Source of the DNA: Granulicatella elegans
Lineage (GTDB): Bacteria; Bacillota; Bacilli; Lactobacillales; Aerococcaceae
NCBI RefSeq assembly: GCF_020735385.1
Contig: NZ_CP085953.1
Location: forward strand, 372,001 to 436,000
Length of the DNA stretch: 64,000 nt
Reading direction: 5' to 3'
The stretch's first letter is position 1; every line of letters starts with the position of its first letter. Under the pieces are notes generated by a model that searched no databases, had not been told where the DNA came from, and was given only the letters and a program-made list of their open reading frames with translations. Of this stretch, positions 6,824-16,279 are shown piece after piece. Position numbers and translations under genes: made by a program.

Positions 6824-8440
6824 TTATTGCGCACTTGCTTGGCGTAAGTTTACCGTACGTCCAAACGGTAATACTTCAAGTCCTTTTACATTTTCAGCTA
6901 ATAAATAACTTTGAGAAGCTTGGTAAATTGGTGCTACGACTGCATCATTCATAATGATTTTTTCTGCAGCTAGCATTTGATTCCAACGATTTTCTGGTTG
7001 AGTTGCATAAGTAGATTTTACTGCATCTACTGCTTTATCATATTCAGCATTTGAATATTTCGCAAAGTTAATACCGCCACCTGTAATATATTGCTCTAAG
7101 AAGTTCAACGGATCTTGATAATCTGGAGCCCAAGTTCCGTAGAAAATGTCAAAGTCGCTTGCACGTTGTAATTCTAAACGGTTTTTCAATGGAACAGGTT
7201 GTAATTTAAAGGTTACACCTGGTAAGTTCTTTTGAATTTGCGCTTGTAAATATTCCCCTACAAGTTTTGAAGTCCCTGTATCAGAAGTTAATAAAGTAAC
7301 CGTTACTTCGCTAACACCTAAATCTTTTTTCGCTAATTCCCATTCTTTTTGAGCTTCTTGTACATCAAACTTCAAGAAATCGCCTGATTCATCTACAAAA
7401 TCTTTTCCAGTTGCTTCATTTGTTGCAAAACTTTTTGGAATTAATCCTGTTGAAGGGATTGAGCCATCTTTTAAGACATTATTTGTCAACGCTTGTTTGT
7501 CATAAGCCATCGCAATGGCACGACGGAAATGTTGGTTAGCAGTTGTTGGTTTCAATGTATTAAAACTCATATATCCCATTGTTGCTTTTGGTTGCGCATG
7601 GAATGTTGGTTGAGATTTATATTGATCGACAAATTGGTCACTAATCGTTGTATATTGAACTTGTTTTGAATCAAACAATTGAACAGAAGTTGCTACTTCT
7701 TTTGATACATTCACCGTTACTTCGTTTAAAGCAACATTACTAGCATCCCAGTAGTCCGAGTTTTTCACTAATTTCCAAGTTAATTCTGAACCTGTCCATC
7801 CTTCTAATTTGAACGGTCCATTTACCACTACATTTGAAACATTTGAGCCATATTGGTCGCCTAATTTTTGAGCGACTGCTTCAGATTGTGGTAAGAAACG
7901 TGATCCCGTTAATAATTTTGGTAAATATGGAGCTGGATTTTCAAGCGTAATTTCTAATGTTTTATCATCAAGAGCCTTAACTCCTAATTCTTCCACTGGC
8001 AATTCCCCACTACGAATTTTTTTCGCATTTTTGAACACGTCTGCTGATTGTGCTACATGTCCTTCTTGAGGATTGACTAATTTACGATACGTAAAGACAA
8101 AATCTTGTGCTTTTACAGCAGAACCATCTGACCATTTTGCATCACGTAATGTGAATGTGTAGACTAAACCGTCTTCACTCACTTTTGGCTCTTGAGCAGC
8201 CATTCCTAATTCCACTTTATTATTCGCAGCTACACGATATAATCCTTCAAAAATTTGTCCCATCATATCTGAACTTGGAACATCATCATAATCTGCACTA
8301 TCTAATGTTGTTAATTCGCCAAAGGTCGTCATTGTTAAGCGATTTGCAGCATTCGTAGAACTTGATGAATTGCTGCCACACGCAGCCAAACCTACCGCCA
8401 CTAATAAACTGGTCGCTAACATTTTGGTTGTTTTTTTCAT
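6824..8440 (-). CDS. oppA: Oligopeptide ABC transporter substrate-binding lipoprotein (OppA-like)
   Basis: 538 aa. A lipoprotein signal peptide ends in the lipobox GLAAC (Cys about residue 22). The rest is a SBP_bac_5 domain with family landmarks RDAKWSDGSAVKAQDFVFTYRK, VVNGPFKLEGW and FDIFYGTWAPDYQDPLNFLEQY. It would capture peptides outside the membrane and deliver them to an Opp permease, but no permease or ATPase genes are adjacent, so it is an orphan binding protein or sensor. AAAAGGAG precedes the ATG at 8440; a longer frame from 8527 has no site. Specificity cannot be read from sequence. Confidence 0.9.
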   Translation of the reverse strand: MKKTTKMLATSLLVAVGLAACGSNSSSSTNAANRLTMTTFGELTTLDSADYDDVPSSDMMGQIFEGLYRVAANNKVELGMAAQEPKVSEDGLVYTFTLRDAKWSDGSAVKAQDFVFTYRKLVNPQEGHVAQSADVFKNAKKIRSGELPVEELGVKALDDKTLEITLENPAPYLPKLLTGSRFLPQSEAVAQKLGDQYGSNVSNVVVNGPFKLEGWTGSELTWKLVKNSDYWDASNVALNEVTVNVSKEVATSVQLFDSKQVQYTTISDQFVDQYKSQPTFHAQPKATMGYMSFNTLKPTTANQHFRRAIAMAYDKQALTNNVLKDGSIPSTGLIPKSFATNEATGKDFVDESGDFLKFDVQEAQKEWELAKKDLGVSEVTVTLLTSDTGTSKLVGEYLQAQIQKNLPGVTFKLQPVPLKNRLELQRASDFDIFYGTWAPDYQDPLNFLEQYITGGGINFAKYSNAEYDKAVDAVKSTYATQPENRWNQMLAAEKIIMNDAVVAPIYQASQSYLLAENVKGLEVLPFGRTVNLRQASAQ

Positions 8441-8461
8441 AACAATTCTCCTTTTCGTTTC

Positions 8462-8475
8462 ATTCATCGTTTTCA
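8462..8475. promoter_or_regulatory. Possible CcpA (cre) site upstream of the OppA-type gene
   Basis: On the minus strand TGAAAACGATGAAT matches the cre consensus TGWAANCGNTNWCA at about 12 of 14 positions. It lies between a TATAAC -10-like box (near 8485) and the start codon, a position compatible with roadblock repression. Confidence 0.35.
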
Positions 8476-8544
8476 CGATAGAGTTATAGTAACAGATTTT
8501 ATCCGATTCCCCAATTATTCTGCTCACGGGTTTGAATATTTTCT

Positions 8545-8582
8545 AAAAATAAAAAGGCTGCCCTTAAAGACAACCTTTAGTT
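8545..8582 (-). terminator. Rho-independent terminator of the FNT gene
   Basis: On the minus strand AAAGGTTGTC...GGGCAGCCTTT followed by TTATTTTT, directly after the formate/nitrite transporter stop codon. Confidence 0.7.
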
Positions 8583-8585
8583 TCA

Positions 8586-9386
8586 TTATTCATGATAAAC
8601 GCTTTTTGTTTTATTTAAGAATGCATAAGCTAATCCTACGATTACACCACCACCGATAGTATTACCGATGAACGCAACTACCCAGTGACGAATTAAGTTG
8701 AACCAGTTCATAAATTCTAGAGATGAAGAAACTGCTGAGAATTTAACAATTGAGAATGAAGCAAAGTTTGCTACAACGTGTTCTTCTCCTAAGAATACAA
8801 ACATGAAAATTGCTGAAATAATAATCCACATTTTAGCAGCTTCATCTTTAATTAATAAGAATGCTAAGATTGCAACGTTAACAAAGATATTCGCTAAAAC
8901 AGCTTCTAGAAGAACTTGTCCATTTCCACGAGTTGCTTTCCCTTGAACTAAATGAACGATGAAGTGGTGTACATCCATTGCATTAAAAGCTGAACTATGC
9001 GCAAATGCTGCCCCAATAATCATCGCTCCAATCAAGTTGAAGATTCCACAATATAATAAAATCGTTACGGCTTTTGATAGGCGAATATTTTTTTGGTACA
9101 CTCCTGCTGTTAAATACATCATATTTGATGTTGCTAATTCAGAATTTAAGAATAGGATATAAACTAATCCCCAAGTAAAAATAAATGCAAAGAAAAATTT
9201 ACTTAACGCTGGATTTAATCCTGCAATCACTTGTGCTGCTGCCGCTCCTGCTGCTGTACTCATGGTTAGGAATGCTCCTGCAAACATTGAACGGAATGCA
9301 TAACGTGCTTTACTTTCGTCAAACAACGCCTCTTTCTTTTGACAAGCTTTCGCTACTTTTTCTGAAAACTCATAACCTTGTGCCAT
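8586..9386 (-). CDS. Formate/nitrite transporter (FNT) family channel
   Basis: 266 aa with six membrane helices and FNT landmarks: FAGAFLTMSTAAGAAA (first half), LFLNSELATSNMMYL, and GNTIGGGVIVGLAYAF near the end. FNT pentamers pass formate, nitrite or hydrosulfide; in fermenting lactic acid bacteria formate export is the usual guess. Two start codons are possible: ATG at 9395 lies only two bases after GGAGG, whereas ATG at 9386 has 11-base spacing. I give the latter. Monocistronic. Confidence 0.88.
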   Translation of the reverse strand: MAQGYEFSEKVAKACQKKEALFDESKARYAFRSMFAGAFLTMSTAAGAAAAQVIAGLNPALSKFFFAFIFTWGLVYILFLNSELATSNMMYLTAGVYQKNIRLSKAVTILLYCGIFNLIGAMIIGAAFAHSSAFNAMDVHHFIVHLVQGKATRGNGQVLLEAVLANIFVNVAILAFLLIKDEAAKMWIIISAIFMFVFLGEEHVVANFASFSIVKFSAVSSSLEFMNWFNLIRHWVVAFIGNTIGGGVIVGLAYAFLNKTKSVYHE

Positions 9387-9511
9387 ATAGGTCATTTCCT
9401 CCTTTTAATGATTCTTACTTTTCGAAATGATACTTTGTCAGTATACCATTATTTTCACAAGGTGAGAAGATACGTTTTAATATTTTTTACTCGTCTTCTA
9501 TTGAAAATCAC

Positions 9512-9540
9512 TTTACATTCCACCTTGCTTTCGCTATGAT
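9512..9540 (+). promoter_or_regulatory. Promoter of the DUF4430-ECF operon
   Basis: TTTACA (9512-9517), 17-base spacer, TATGAT (9535-9540). The following AGGAGG and ATG at 9576 fit a leader of about 25-30 nt, with no room for a riboswitch. Confidence 0.65.
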
Positions 9541-9575
9541 AATAAAGGGTTAAATGATAACTTTAGGAGGATTTT

Positions 9576-9977
9576 ATGAAAAAATTATTAGCTTTAGCTT
9601 TATTAACACTATCTCTAGGAGCTTGCGCACAACCAGCAACGCCAGCCAAACAATCGACTCAAGAAACAACAACTACAGCAAAAGTAGAACAAACCATTAC
9701 AGTAAATGTTAAAAAAGATGGCGAACCAATTTCAGGAAGCCCATTTACCTTAACATTCAAAGATGGTGATAAATTATTAACAGTTATGAAAGAACAAATG
9801 CAAATTATTGAAAAAGATGGGTTCGTATCTGCAATTAACGGAATCGAACAAGAACCTGCAAACAAAAAATATTGGTTATTTGATGTCAACGGAGAAATGA
9901 GTCCAGTCGGAGCTAATCAAGTTGACTTAAAACAAGGCGACGTTATTGATTGGAAATTAGAAACATTTAAACAATAA
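9576..9977 (+). CDS. DUF4430 (transcobalamin-C-like) lipoprotein
   Basis: 133 aa with a lipoprotein signal peptide (lipobox LGAC, Cys at residue 17), a Thr/Gln-rich linker and a C-terminal DUF4430 domain (about residues 40-133) with KYWLFDVNGEMSPVGANQ and DVIDWKLE. The fold is related to the vitamin-binding C-domain of transcobalamin/intrinsic factor. It is co-transcribed with an ECF S component (one-base overlap of stop and start), so it probably presents a small ligand to that transporter. The ligand is not known; cobalamin-like compounds are a hypothesis from the domain only. Confidence 0.85.
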   Translation: MKKLLALALLTLSLGACAQPATPAKQSTQETTTTAKVEQTITVNVKKDGEPISGSPFTLTFKDGDKLLTVMKEQMQIIEKDGFVSAINGIEQEPANKKYWLFDVNGEMSPVGANQVDLKQGDVIDWKLETFKQ

Positions 9978-10516
9978 TGAAAAATACAGCTATTTTTTCA
10001 ATTAGAAAAATTACACTAATTGCACTACTATCAACACTAGCCTATGTTGGCAGAATCTTATTTGCTTGGATTCCAAATGTTCAACCAGTCACAGTTATTC
10101 TATTAATCATCACACTGGAAATAGGATTGGTCGAAGGAATTCTGACAGCTAGTTTATCCATGTTCTTGTCGAATATCTTTTTAGGAATGGGACCTTGGAC
10201 ATTGCATCAAATTGCAAGTTTTGCGATTGTCATTCTTGTATTTTCTTGTTTGAAACCTTTATCGAGACAAACTTGGAAACAACCCTTATTGAAGTTAGCC
10301 TTTTTTACAATCATGGCTGGTTTGATGGGATATTTATACGGATTTGTCATTTCGATTTTTTCTGTGTATTTCTATCATATTCCTAAATTTTGGGTATATT
10401 ATTTACAAGGATTGCCCTTTGATACACTACATGCTTTGGGAAATATGGGCTTTTGGATTATCTTATCACCATTATTGCCACGTATTATTCAAAAGTATCA
10501 AACTAAATTCCAATAA
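9977..10516 (+). CDS. ECF transporter S component
   Basis: 179 aa with about five to six membrane segments and an S-component N-terminus (KITLIALLSTLAYVGRILFAWIPNVQPVT), including the small-residue helix 1 that contacts EcfT. It overlaps the DUF4430 lipoprotein gene (TAATG), so the two are translated together. It needs the common EcfA/A'/T module, which is not encoded in this part of the window. Substrate unknown; the lipoprotein partner is the best clue. Confidence 0.8.
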   Translation: MKNTAIFSIRKITLIALLSTLAYVGRILFAWIPNVQPVTVILLIITLEIGLVEGILTASLSMFLSNIFLGMGPWTLHQIASFAIVILVFSCLKPLSRQTWKQPLLKLAFFTIMAGLMGYLYGFVISIFSVYFYHIPKFWVYYLQGLPFDTLHALGNMGFWIILSPLLPRIIQKYQTKFQ

Positions 10517-10520
10517 CACA

Positions 10521-10557
10521 AAAAGGAGATTGATACCGTTCAATCTCCTTTTTTTTT
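10521..10557. terminator. Bidirectional terminator
   Basis: AAGGAGATTGA-TACCGTT-CAATCTCCTT with T-run on the plus strand and A/T-run on the other side. It overlaps the last codons of the convergent yidD gene. Confidence 0.85.
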
Positions 10558-10839
10558 GATTTCTATTGGTGGACAACAACCACAAGTTCTCTTCTTACGA
10601 AACTCTTTATGTCGTCTTACTGTAAATTCATCCGGAACTGGATCTTGTCCTCCTAAAATAAATGGATGACATCTCATAATTCTTCCACTTCCCATAATTA
10701 TACCTTTGATAACACCATGTTTTTCAATGGCTTGAATCATATACGTTGAACAAGTTGGTCGATAAATACAAGTTGGTGGCAATAATGGCGAAATCCACTT
10801 TTGATATCCTCTAACCAGTCCAATCATTATTTTTTTCAC
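10540..10839 (-). CDS. yidD: Membrane protein insertion efficiency factor YidD
   Basis: 99 aa. The diagnostic block is [28 protein letters not shown], with the conserved Cys pairs, followed by GRIMRCHPF and GGQDPVPD. YidD is a small membrane-associated protein that helps YidC-dependent insertion. The C-terminal extension is basic with an extra CGCC. The last codons lie in the terminator hairpin shared with the ECF operon. Co-oriented with and 10 bases downstream of the VTT-domain gene, so probably one transcript. Confidence 0.93.
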   Translation of the reverse strand: MKKIMIGLVRGYQKWISPLLPPTCIYRPTCSTYMIQAIEKHGVIKGIIMGSGRIMRCHPFILGGQDPVPDEFTVRRHKEFRKKRTCGCCPPIEIKKKGD

Positions 10840-10849
10840 TGAAACACCT

Positions 10850-11461
10850 CTACCCTTGAATCCATTTAAAGATTACTTGTACTCCTTCTGCTGCAATCAA
10901 TGTATACACATAAAGAGTAACAGGTTTTGCCACTAAGCAAATCGCCACAAATTTCTTAAACGTCATCTTCCCTAATCCTGCTACCATACATAAGAAATCA
11001 TCAGGAAATCCCGGCAATACTAATGCCCAGAAGAAGAAACGTTCGAATTTCTTTCCATCGTTTAAATAGCTAATATATTTATCATAAGTTTCTTGAGAAA
11101 CAAATGCTTGAACAACTGTCTCTCCATAACGTCTCGCTAACCAGAAATTGATTATAGAACCAATCATAATCCCAATAAAATTATAAATAAAGCCATATAA
11201 ATGACCAAACGCAATATGCCCAATAACACAAGTTAATCCGCCGGGAATAATCGGATACACCACTTGTACAATTTGAGCGAAGATGAAAAATAGTACTCCA
11301 TAAATTCCCCAATGACCGACTAACTGATGGAAGGCACCGCCAACTTCAAAATAATGATGTTTCGCAATGATATATCCTAAATAAATCGTCAGGATAATTC
11401 CCGCAATCGTCAATAATTGAATCATCTTTCTATTTAATGCAATGGCATTTTGTTTATTCAT
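10850..11461 (-). CDS. VTT (SNARE-associated/DedA-like, TVP38/TMEM64) membrane protein
   Basis: 203 aa with four to five membrane segments and the VTT-domain signature: [33 protein letters not shown], then [23 protein letters not shown]/DedA proteins act in lipid translocation; the substrate of the TVP38-like Firmicute group is unsettled. GGAGG before the ATG at 11461 decides the start over an upstream in-frame ATG at 11482. Transcribed with yidD. Confidence 0.85.
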   Translation of the reverse strand: MNKQNAIALNRKMIQLLTIAGIILTIYLGYIIAKHHYFEVGGAFHQLVGHWGIYGVLFFIFAQIVQVVYPIIPGGLTCVIGHIAFGHLYGFIYNFIGIMIGSIINFWLARRYGETVVQAFVSQETYDKYISYLNDGKKFERFFFWALVLPGFPDDFLCMVAGLGKMTFKKFVAICLVAKPVTLYVYTLIAAEGVQVIFKWIQG

Positions 11462-11563
11462 AATTTCCTCCAGTAATCTCATTTGATAAGACTACTTTAA
11501 CAAATCAAATATGAAAAATCCTTGATTTTTTCTAACAAAAACGGTGATAACCTTACATTACTG

Positions 11564-12094
11564 TCATAATGATTCCATCCAAGGCTTATGAATAGAAACA
11601 TGATTCATTAATTCTTCTTGACGTTTCAATTGTTCTAATCGAGCTAAACGTCTCTGTTCATAGCCACTACAAATGAATTTTTCTTCTGCTGTTTCTGGTT
11701 CAATCGCAGGAACTGCAAAATCCGTTTCCCCTTCACGTGGCATTGCGACAAATGTCCAAAAACTAGTCGCCGCCAAATACCGTTCACCTGTTAAAACATC
11801 TTCCCCTACCACTTTACAAAAGACTTCCATACTTTTCTTTCCAACTCCAGAAATATAAGTTTCGACACAAACAGAATGTCCTAACGGTAAAGGTTTTAAA
11901 TAATTCATCGCATCAACGGAAGCAGTTACTGCTAAACGACGGCAATGACGAGATACCGTAATCGATGCACAATCGTCAATAATACGGGTTAAATTCCCTC
12001 CAAATAATGTTTGATGCATATTCACATCAAATGGAAAAATTCTTCTAGACTGAATCGCACGTGTTTGTGCGCAAGTTTTAATGGTTGTATTCAT
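11564..12094 (-). CDS. Acyl-CoA thioesterase (hotdog fold, YkhA-like)
   Basis: 176 aa. It starts with the family pattern RIFPFDVNMHQTLFGGNLTRIID, where the Asn/Asp-His-Gly-x-x-GG region forms the active site of hotdog acyl-CoA thioesterases. It continues with VTASVDAMNYLKPL and SFWTFVAMPREG. It hydrolyses acyl-CoA to free acid and CoA in the cytoplasm; chain length cannot be deduced. Monocistronic. Confidence 0.9.
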   Translation of the reverse strand: MNTTIKTCAQTRAIQSRRIFPFDVNMHQTLFGGNLTRIIDDCASITVSRHCRRLAVTASVDAMNYLKPLPLGHSVCVETYISGVGKKSMEVFCKVVGEDVLTGERYLAATSFWTFVAMPREGETDFAVPAIEPETAEEKFICSGYEQRRLARLEQLKRQEELMNHVSIHKPWMESL

Positions 12095-12202
12095 AATAAC
12101 TCCTCTAATATTCGATAACGTTATTGTACCATTCCTTTTCTTTTTTTCAAAAAGTATGGCTTTGAGATATTCACTTTAAATGGTACTTTTTATACTGGTA
12201 TT

Positions 12203-12284
12203 CATAGGATGAAAAAAATAATAGAACTGACTGAGGTGAAACTCAATACGTGGAAGAGAAGGGAGCAGAAGCGCCCTTCTTTTT
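12203..12284 (+). ncRNA. Candidate small RNA
   Basis: A TATACT -10-like box at 12191-12196 (with a poor TTCACT -35, 15-base spacer) precedes a stretch containing a TGAG-GTGAAA-CTCA hairpin. It ends with a clean intrinsic terminator, AGAAGGG (12257-12263)/CCCTTCT (12274-12280) plus TTTTT. No known family recognised. Confidence 0.35.
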
Positions 12285-12569
12285 ATATTTCCTCCATTCT
12301 ACAAATTAGGTCATTTTTACTTGTGTTTGACACAAATGATTCTAATCGAATTCATTTTCGACAAAATGGTTGTTAAAGTTATCATATAGATAACAGAATT
12401 ACCACTGAACAATATGCGGGATATAAATGGTTGGGTTGAAAGTTTTTGTTAGGGAGGTTATAAATAGGGGGGGAATGGTTTTTATATTCACCGATTGTAA
12501 AATTAAGTATTGAAAAAAATCAATATACTGCATTAATGATTTTTTCTCATATTTCCCGAACAAAATGAC

Positions 12570-12600
12570 AAAAAGAGAGCAACTCTCGTTACTCTCTGTT
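12570..12600 (-). terminator. Terminator of the cdaA-cdaR-glmM operon
   Basis: On the minus strand AGAGAG...CTCTCT followed by TTTTTGTC, seven bases after the glmM stop. Confidence 0.75.
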
Positions 12601-12607
12601 ACAATTT

Positions 12608-13966
12608 CTATTTATCTAATCCAATCTCGTCACGCACAATATCTGCGATTCGTGTCACATAATCATGACATAATTCATCTGTTGGTGCTTCTACCATGAC
12701 ACGTACTAATGGTTCTGTTCCACTTGGACGAACGAGAACACGACCATTTCCTGCCATTTCAGTTTCCACTGTGTCGATAATTTCTTTAATCGCTGGAACT
12801 TCCATTGCTCCATTTTTATTGCTCACTCGAATATTGACTAATTCTTGAGGATAAGTAGGTACTTCACTAGCTAATTCACTTAATTTCTTACCGGTTTGTT
12901 TCATCACATTCATTAATTGAATTCCTGATAACAATCCATCTCCTGTTGTATTTAAATCTAAGAATACAATATGTCCTGATTGTTCTCCACCAAAGTTATA
13001 ACCATTTTTACGCATTTCTTCTACAACATAGCGATCTCCTACAGCTGTTTGAAGAGCGACCATTCCTTCTTCTTCAACTGCTTTATGAAATCCTAAGTTA
13101 CTCATCACTGTTGAAACAATTGTATCTTGATTCAATTGTCCTACACTACGTAAATATTTCCCACAGATGAACATAATTTTATCGCCATCTACGATTTCTC
13201 CGTTTTCATCTACCGCAATACAACGATCTCCATCGCCATCGAAACTTAATCCTAAATCTGCGCCATTTTCTTTGACGAATTCCGCTAAAGCTTCTGGATG
13301 TGTTGAACCCACTCCGTCATTAATATTCACACCATTTGGTTTATTTCCCATTGTATAAAATTCTGTTTCTAAATCTGCAAATAAACGATTTAATACAGCT
13401 GAAGTTGCTCCGTTTGCACCATCTAATGCTACTTTCATATCTGTTAGAGGGCCGTCAATTGTATGTTGTAAAAATTGACTATATTTCATCGTTCCTTCTA
13501 AATAATCATCCACAGTTCCTAATCCATCTGTTGAAGGACGTGGTAATGTATCTTCTGGACTATCTAATAAAGCCTCAATTTCTGCTTCTGTTTCATCCGA
13601 TAATTTAAAACCATCTGCTCCGAAGAATTTAATGCCATTATCTTGTGCTGGATTATGAGATGCAGAAATCATGATTCCTGCTACTGCTCCTTGCATTCTT
13701 GTTAAATAAGAAACCCCTGGTGTTGGAATCACTCCTAATTGCATGACTTCAATTCCTACAGATAATAACCCTGCAATTAAAGCATGCTCTAATAATTGCC
13801 CTGAAATACGAGTATCTCTTCCGACTAAAACTCGTGGATGTTTATCTCCACCTGCTTGTTGCAATAAGACATAACCACCAAAACGTCCTAATTTAAACGC
13901 TAATTCTGGTGTTAATTCAGCATTCGCTACTCCTCTTACACCGTCTGTTCCAAAATATTTGCCCAT
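12608..13966 (-). CDS. glmM: Phosphoglucosamine mutase GlmM
   Basis: 452 aa, the usual family length. It starts [12 protein letters not shown]. The catalytic phosphoserine is Ser103 in MISASHNP, the Mg-binding loop is DGDGDR, and the sugar-binding GGEQSGH and phosphate-binding RPSGTEP motifs are present. It converts glucosamine-6-phosphate to glucosamine-1-phosphate for peptidoglycan precursors. AAAGGAG lies seven bases before the ATG at 13966; a TTG two codons earlier is not needed. Third gene of the conserved cdaA-cdaR-glmM operon, where GlmM is also known to bind and restrain CdaA. Confidence 0.97.
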   Translation of the reverse strand: MGKYFGTDGVRGVANAELTPELAFKLGRFGGYVLLQQAGGDKHPRVLVGRDTRISGQLLEHALIAGLLSVGIEVMQLGVIPTPGVSYLTRMQGAVAGIMISASHNPAQDNGIKFFGADGFKLSDETEAEIEALLDSPEDTLPRPSTDGLGTVDDYLEGTMKYSQFLQHTIDGPLTDMKVALDGANGATSAVLNRLFADLETEFYTMGNKPNGVNINDGVGSTHPEALAEFVKENGADLGLSFDGDGDRCIAVDENGEIVDGDKIMFICGKYLRSVGQLNQDTIVSTVMSNLGFHKAVEEEGMVALQTAVGDRYVVEEMRKNGYNFGGEQSGHIVFLDLNTTGDGLLSGIQLMNVMKQTGKKLSELASEVPTYPQELVNIRVSNKNGAMEVPAIKEIIDTVETEMAGNGRVLVRPSGTEPLVRVMVEAPTDELCHDYVTRIADIVRDEIGLDK

Positions 13967-13995
13967 GTTCAATCTCCTTTAAACTTCCATCTTTT

Positions 13996-14985
13996 CTATT
14001 GTCTTGTTGTCTGTGTCGTTTCCGTTGTTTGTGTTGTTGTAGGTGTAACTACTACTTCTACAGAAATATTTTCTGGAGTGACACTATCGACTCCTGTTGG
14101 TAGCGTTAATTTAACCGTTTGTGTTGTTGTTTTTGTTATTTGACTAACGTCTACTACTACAGGAATGGCTGTCAATCGATCCAGTACTTCTTGAGCTCCT
14201 AAAATAGTAACTTCTTTGATATCGGATTTCAATTGGTAAGTATATTGACTTCCTGCACTTCCAGTTGTCGTTAATACAAGTGGAACTTTTTTACTATTTG
14301 TTGTAATTGGCACTCTTACTTGCACTTGCTCTGGTTCTACTTTTAGTGCAAGAGGTTTTCCCGTTGCATCCATAGCTTGCACTACCACAGAAGTAATATA
14401 ATCTGTTTTTGTATTTTCAGGAACTGTTACAGTTGCCGATACATTTTCCACTTGATTAATCAGCGACTCCGGTCCCGAAATTGTTACTCTAGCAGGACTC
14501 ACTAAAGCTTGTCCATTTTTATAAGCTCCTGGTAAATTCGAACGATTCACATTTACCGAAACGGGTAATTCAACTGTCGCTTTCTTTTCAATTATAATCT
14601 CAACCGTCTCTGGAGAAACTGTCCCTTTTACTCCTGAAGGCAAGCCTGTCACTTGTAAGGTTATCATATGTTTCCCAGTTCCTAATTCATTTAAATTAGG
14701 AGTTTTTACACGATAAGACGCATTTCCGGTAACTGCTAACAATGAGCTACTCGAACCTTCGATTCTTAATGTCACAGACTCTGGCAAACCTGTTACCGTA
14801 TATAACTGACTATCCATATCGACATACACTGGAACATTTCCAATGGTATTCGAAGTTGTCTGAATAGAAACTGTTGCAGATTGTCGACTCGGACTTGATT
14901 CACTTGCGTATACAAATAAAGCCATTGTTAAAATAAATGATATCACTACCAAAAATGATTTTTTCGTCATCCATTTACTAATCAT
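13996..14985 (-). CDS. cdaR: CdaA regulator CdaR (YbbR-domain protein)
   Basis: 329 aa: an N-terminal membrane anchor (about residues 9-27) followed by three to four extracellular YbbR repeats (for example VPVYVDMDSQLYTVTGLPE and LPVSVNVNRSNLPGAY), ending in a Thr/Gln-rich tail. It overlaps the cdaA gene by eight bases. CdaR binds CdaA at the membrane and modulates c-di-AMP synthesis. Assignment is supported by domain and by the fixed gene order with cdaA and glmM. Confidence 0.92.
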   Translation of the reverse strand: MISKWMTKKSFLVVISFILTMALFVYASESSPSRQSATVSIQTTSNTIGNVPVYVDMDSQLYTVTGLPESVTLRIEGSSSSLLAVTGNASYRVKTPNLNELGTGKHMITLQVTGLPSGVKGTVSPETVEIIIEKKATVELPVSVNVNRSNLPGAYKNGQALVSPARVTISGPESLINQVENVSATVTVPENTKTDYITSVVVQAMDATGKPLALKVEPEQVQVRVPITTNSKKVPLVLTTTGSAGSQYTYQLKSDIKEVTILGAQEVLDRLTAIPVVVDVSQITKTTTQTVKLTLPTGVDSVTPENISVEVVVTPTTTQTTETTQTTRQ

Positions 14986-15823
14986 TCATACGACCTCCTC
15001 TAAAGAAATCGATCATCATCGTTAACATTGTCGAATCTTTTTGAGAAATTTCTTTGGTAATTAAATGTTCACTTAACACTTCTACAAATTCATCCGGAGT
15101 TAGCTCACGTAATAATTTTTCACGCAATGCCACACTAACTTTCCCTGTTTCTTCTGAAATAACAATAATCAACGCATCCGTTACTTCACTTAATCCGATA
15201 GCTGCACGGTGTCTTGTTCCTAATTCTTTCGGAATAAATTTACTTTCAGATAATGGTAAATAACACGCTGCCGCTTCCACTTTATGACCACGAATAATAA
15301 CCGCACCATCATGCAGAGGTGTATTCGGAATAAAAATTTGCGTCATTAATTGATTTGAAATTCGTGATTGTAAAGGAATCCCTGTATTAATATATTCTTC
15401 TAAAGAATTCGATTGTTCGATACAAATTAACGCACCAATTCTTCTTTTCGCCATATACTGTACAGAAATATTTAACTCTTCAATCATCCTTTGAGCCTGA
15501 TTCGTGCCCGAATATTTCCTTGAGAAAAAGTTCGAACGTCCAATATGTTCCAACCCTCTGCGAATTTCTGGTTGAAAGACGACAATAGCTCCAACTACTC
15601 CCCATTGAATAACTAAATTCATAATCCAATCCAAAGTAATTAACCCAAACATATAACTGATGAATTTGACTCCTGCAATGACTGCCAATCCCTTCATCAA
15701 ATGTACAGCCCTTGTGCCTTTCATGATGAGTAATAGATTATATAATAGGTACCAAACAATCACAATATCGACAATATTCCGAACGCTACTCCATGCACCT
15801 AAACTACTCCAATTAAATTGCAT
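14978..15823 (-). CDS. cdaA: Diadenylate cyclase CdaA
   Basis: 281 aa with three N-terminal membrane helices (about residues 10-80) and a DAC domain carrying the two signature motifs DGA (in TPLHDGAVIIRG) and RHR (in GTRHRAAIGLSE). It condenses two ATP to c-di-AMP, the messenger that controls potassium and osmolyte uptake; an OpuC-type transporter, a class often under c-di-AMP control, lies 22 kb away. GGAGG with seven-base spacing selects the ATG at 15823 over a GTG one codon upstream. Confidence 0.96.
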   Translation of the reverse strand: MQFNWSSLGAWSSVRNIVDIVIVWYLLYNLLLIMKGTRAVHLMKGLAVIAGVKFISYMFGLITLDWIMNLVIQWGVVGAIVVFQPEIRRGLEHIGRSNFFSRKYSGTNQAQRMIEELNISVQYMAKRRIGALICIEQSNSLEEYINTGIPLQSRISNQLMTQIFIPNTPLHDGAVIIRGHKVEAAACYLPLSESKFIPKELGTRHRAAIGLSEVTDALIIVISEETGKVSVALREKLLRELTPDEFVEVLSEHLITKEISQKDSTMLTMMIDFFRGGRMND

Positions 15824-15910
15824 CACTCAACCTCCATTTCTATATCCTCTTTAGTTTATACCTTTTCTATCAACATTACAACTGAACGCGAACTTATTTA
15901 TATTTTATTT

Positions 15911-15940
15911 TTGACAGTAAATTCCTCTGCGTGTTACACT
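15911..15940 (+). promoter_or_regulatory. Promoter of the DUF898-like gene
   Basis: TTGACA (15911-15916), 18-base spacer, TACACT (15935-15940). GGGAGG and the ATG at 15970 follow, which fits a short leader and excludes the in-frame ATG at 15931. Confidence 0.65.
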
Positions 15941-15969
15941 ACACTCAACTGATTAAGGGAGGATTTATT

Positions 15970-16275
15970 ATGCAAAAAAGTTATTTTGATGGAGGGATAC
16001 TAACTTATATTCTAAGTTATATCATTTCATTTTTTATTATCACACTGACCTTTGGATTAGGAACTCCTTGGGCGATCTGCATCATGTATAAATGGGAAAT
16101 TGAACACACGGTGATTGAAGGACGCCGACTTGGATTTGATGGTACTGCTCTCGAATTATTTGGGAATTGGATCAAATGGTTTTTCTTATGTATCATTACA
16201 TTCGGAATTTACGGATTTTGGATTCATATTAAAGTACTAGAATGGAAAGCTAAACATACATATTTCTTAGATTAA
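15970..16275 (+). CDS. Small DUF898-like membrane protein
   Basis: 101 aa with two long hydrophobic segments (about residues 9-35 and 65-92) separated by a cytoplasmic loop IEHTVIEGRRLGFDGTALELFG. This loop and the GIYGFWIHIKVLEWKAKHT ending resemble the YjgN/DUF898 membrane proteins. GGGAGG lies before the ATG. Monocistronic between a TTGACA promoter and a bidirectional terminator. Function unknown. Confidence 0.75.
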   Translation: MQKSYFDGGILTYILSYIISFFIITLTFGLGTPWAICIMYKWEIEHTVIEGRRLGFDGTALELFGNWIKWFFLCIITFGIYGFWIHIKVLEWKAKHTYFLD

Positions 16276-16279
16276 AGTA

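Larger units (their letters stand above)
12095..12607. other. Gene-poor 513-base stretch between the thioesterase gene and glmM
   Basis: It holds a possible small RNA with its terminator (12203-12284), the glmM terminator (12570-12600), and in between an AT-rich stretch with a run of seven G near 12465. A 55-codon frame from 12209 runs through the terminator and has no good ribosome-binding site, so I do not call it a gene. Confidence 0.5.

Noticed and set aside
9395-9395. FNT start at 9395
   Set aside because: The ATG is only two bases from GGAGG; the ATG at 9386 has workable spacing, though the choice is not certain.
12209-12376. 55-codon frame beginning MKKIIELTEVKL
   Set aside because: It runs through an intrinsic terminator, has no good ribosome-binding site and an uneven composition; more likely part of a non-coding transcript.
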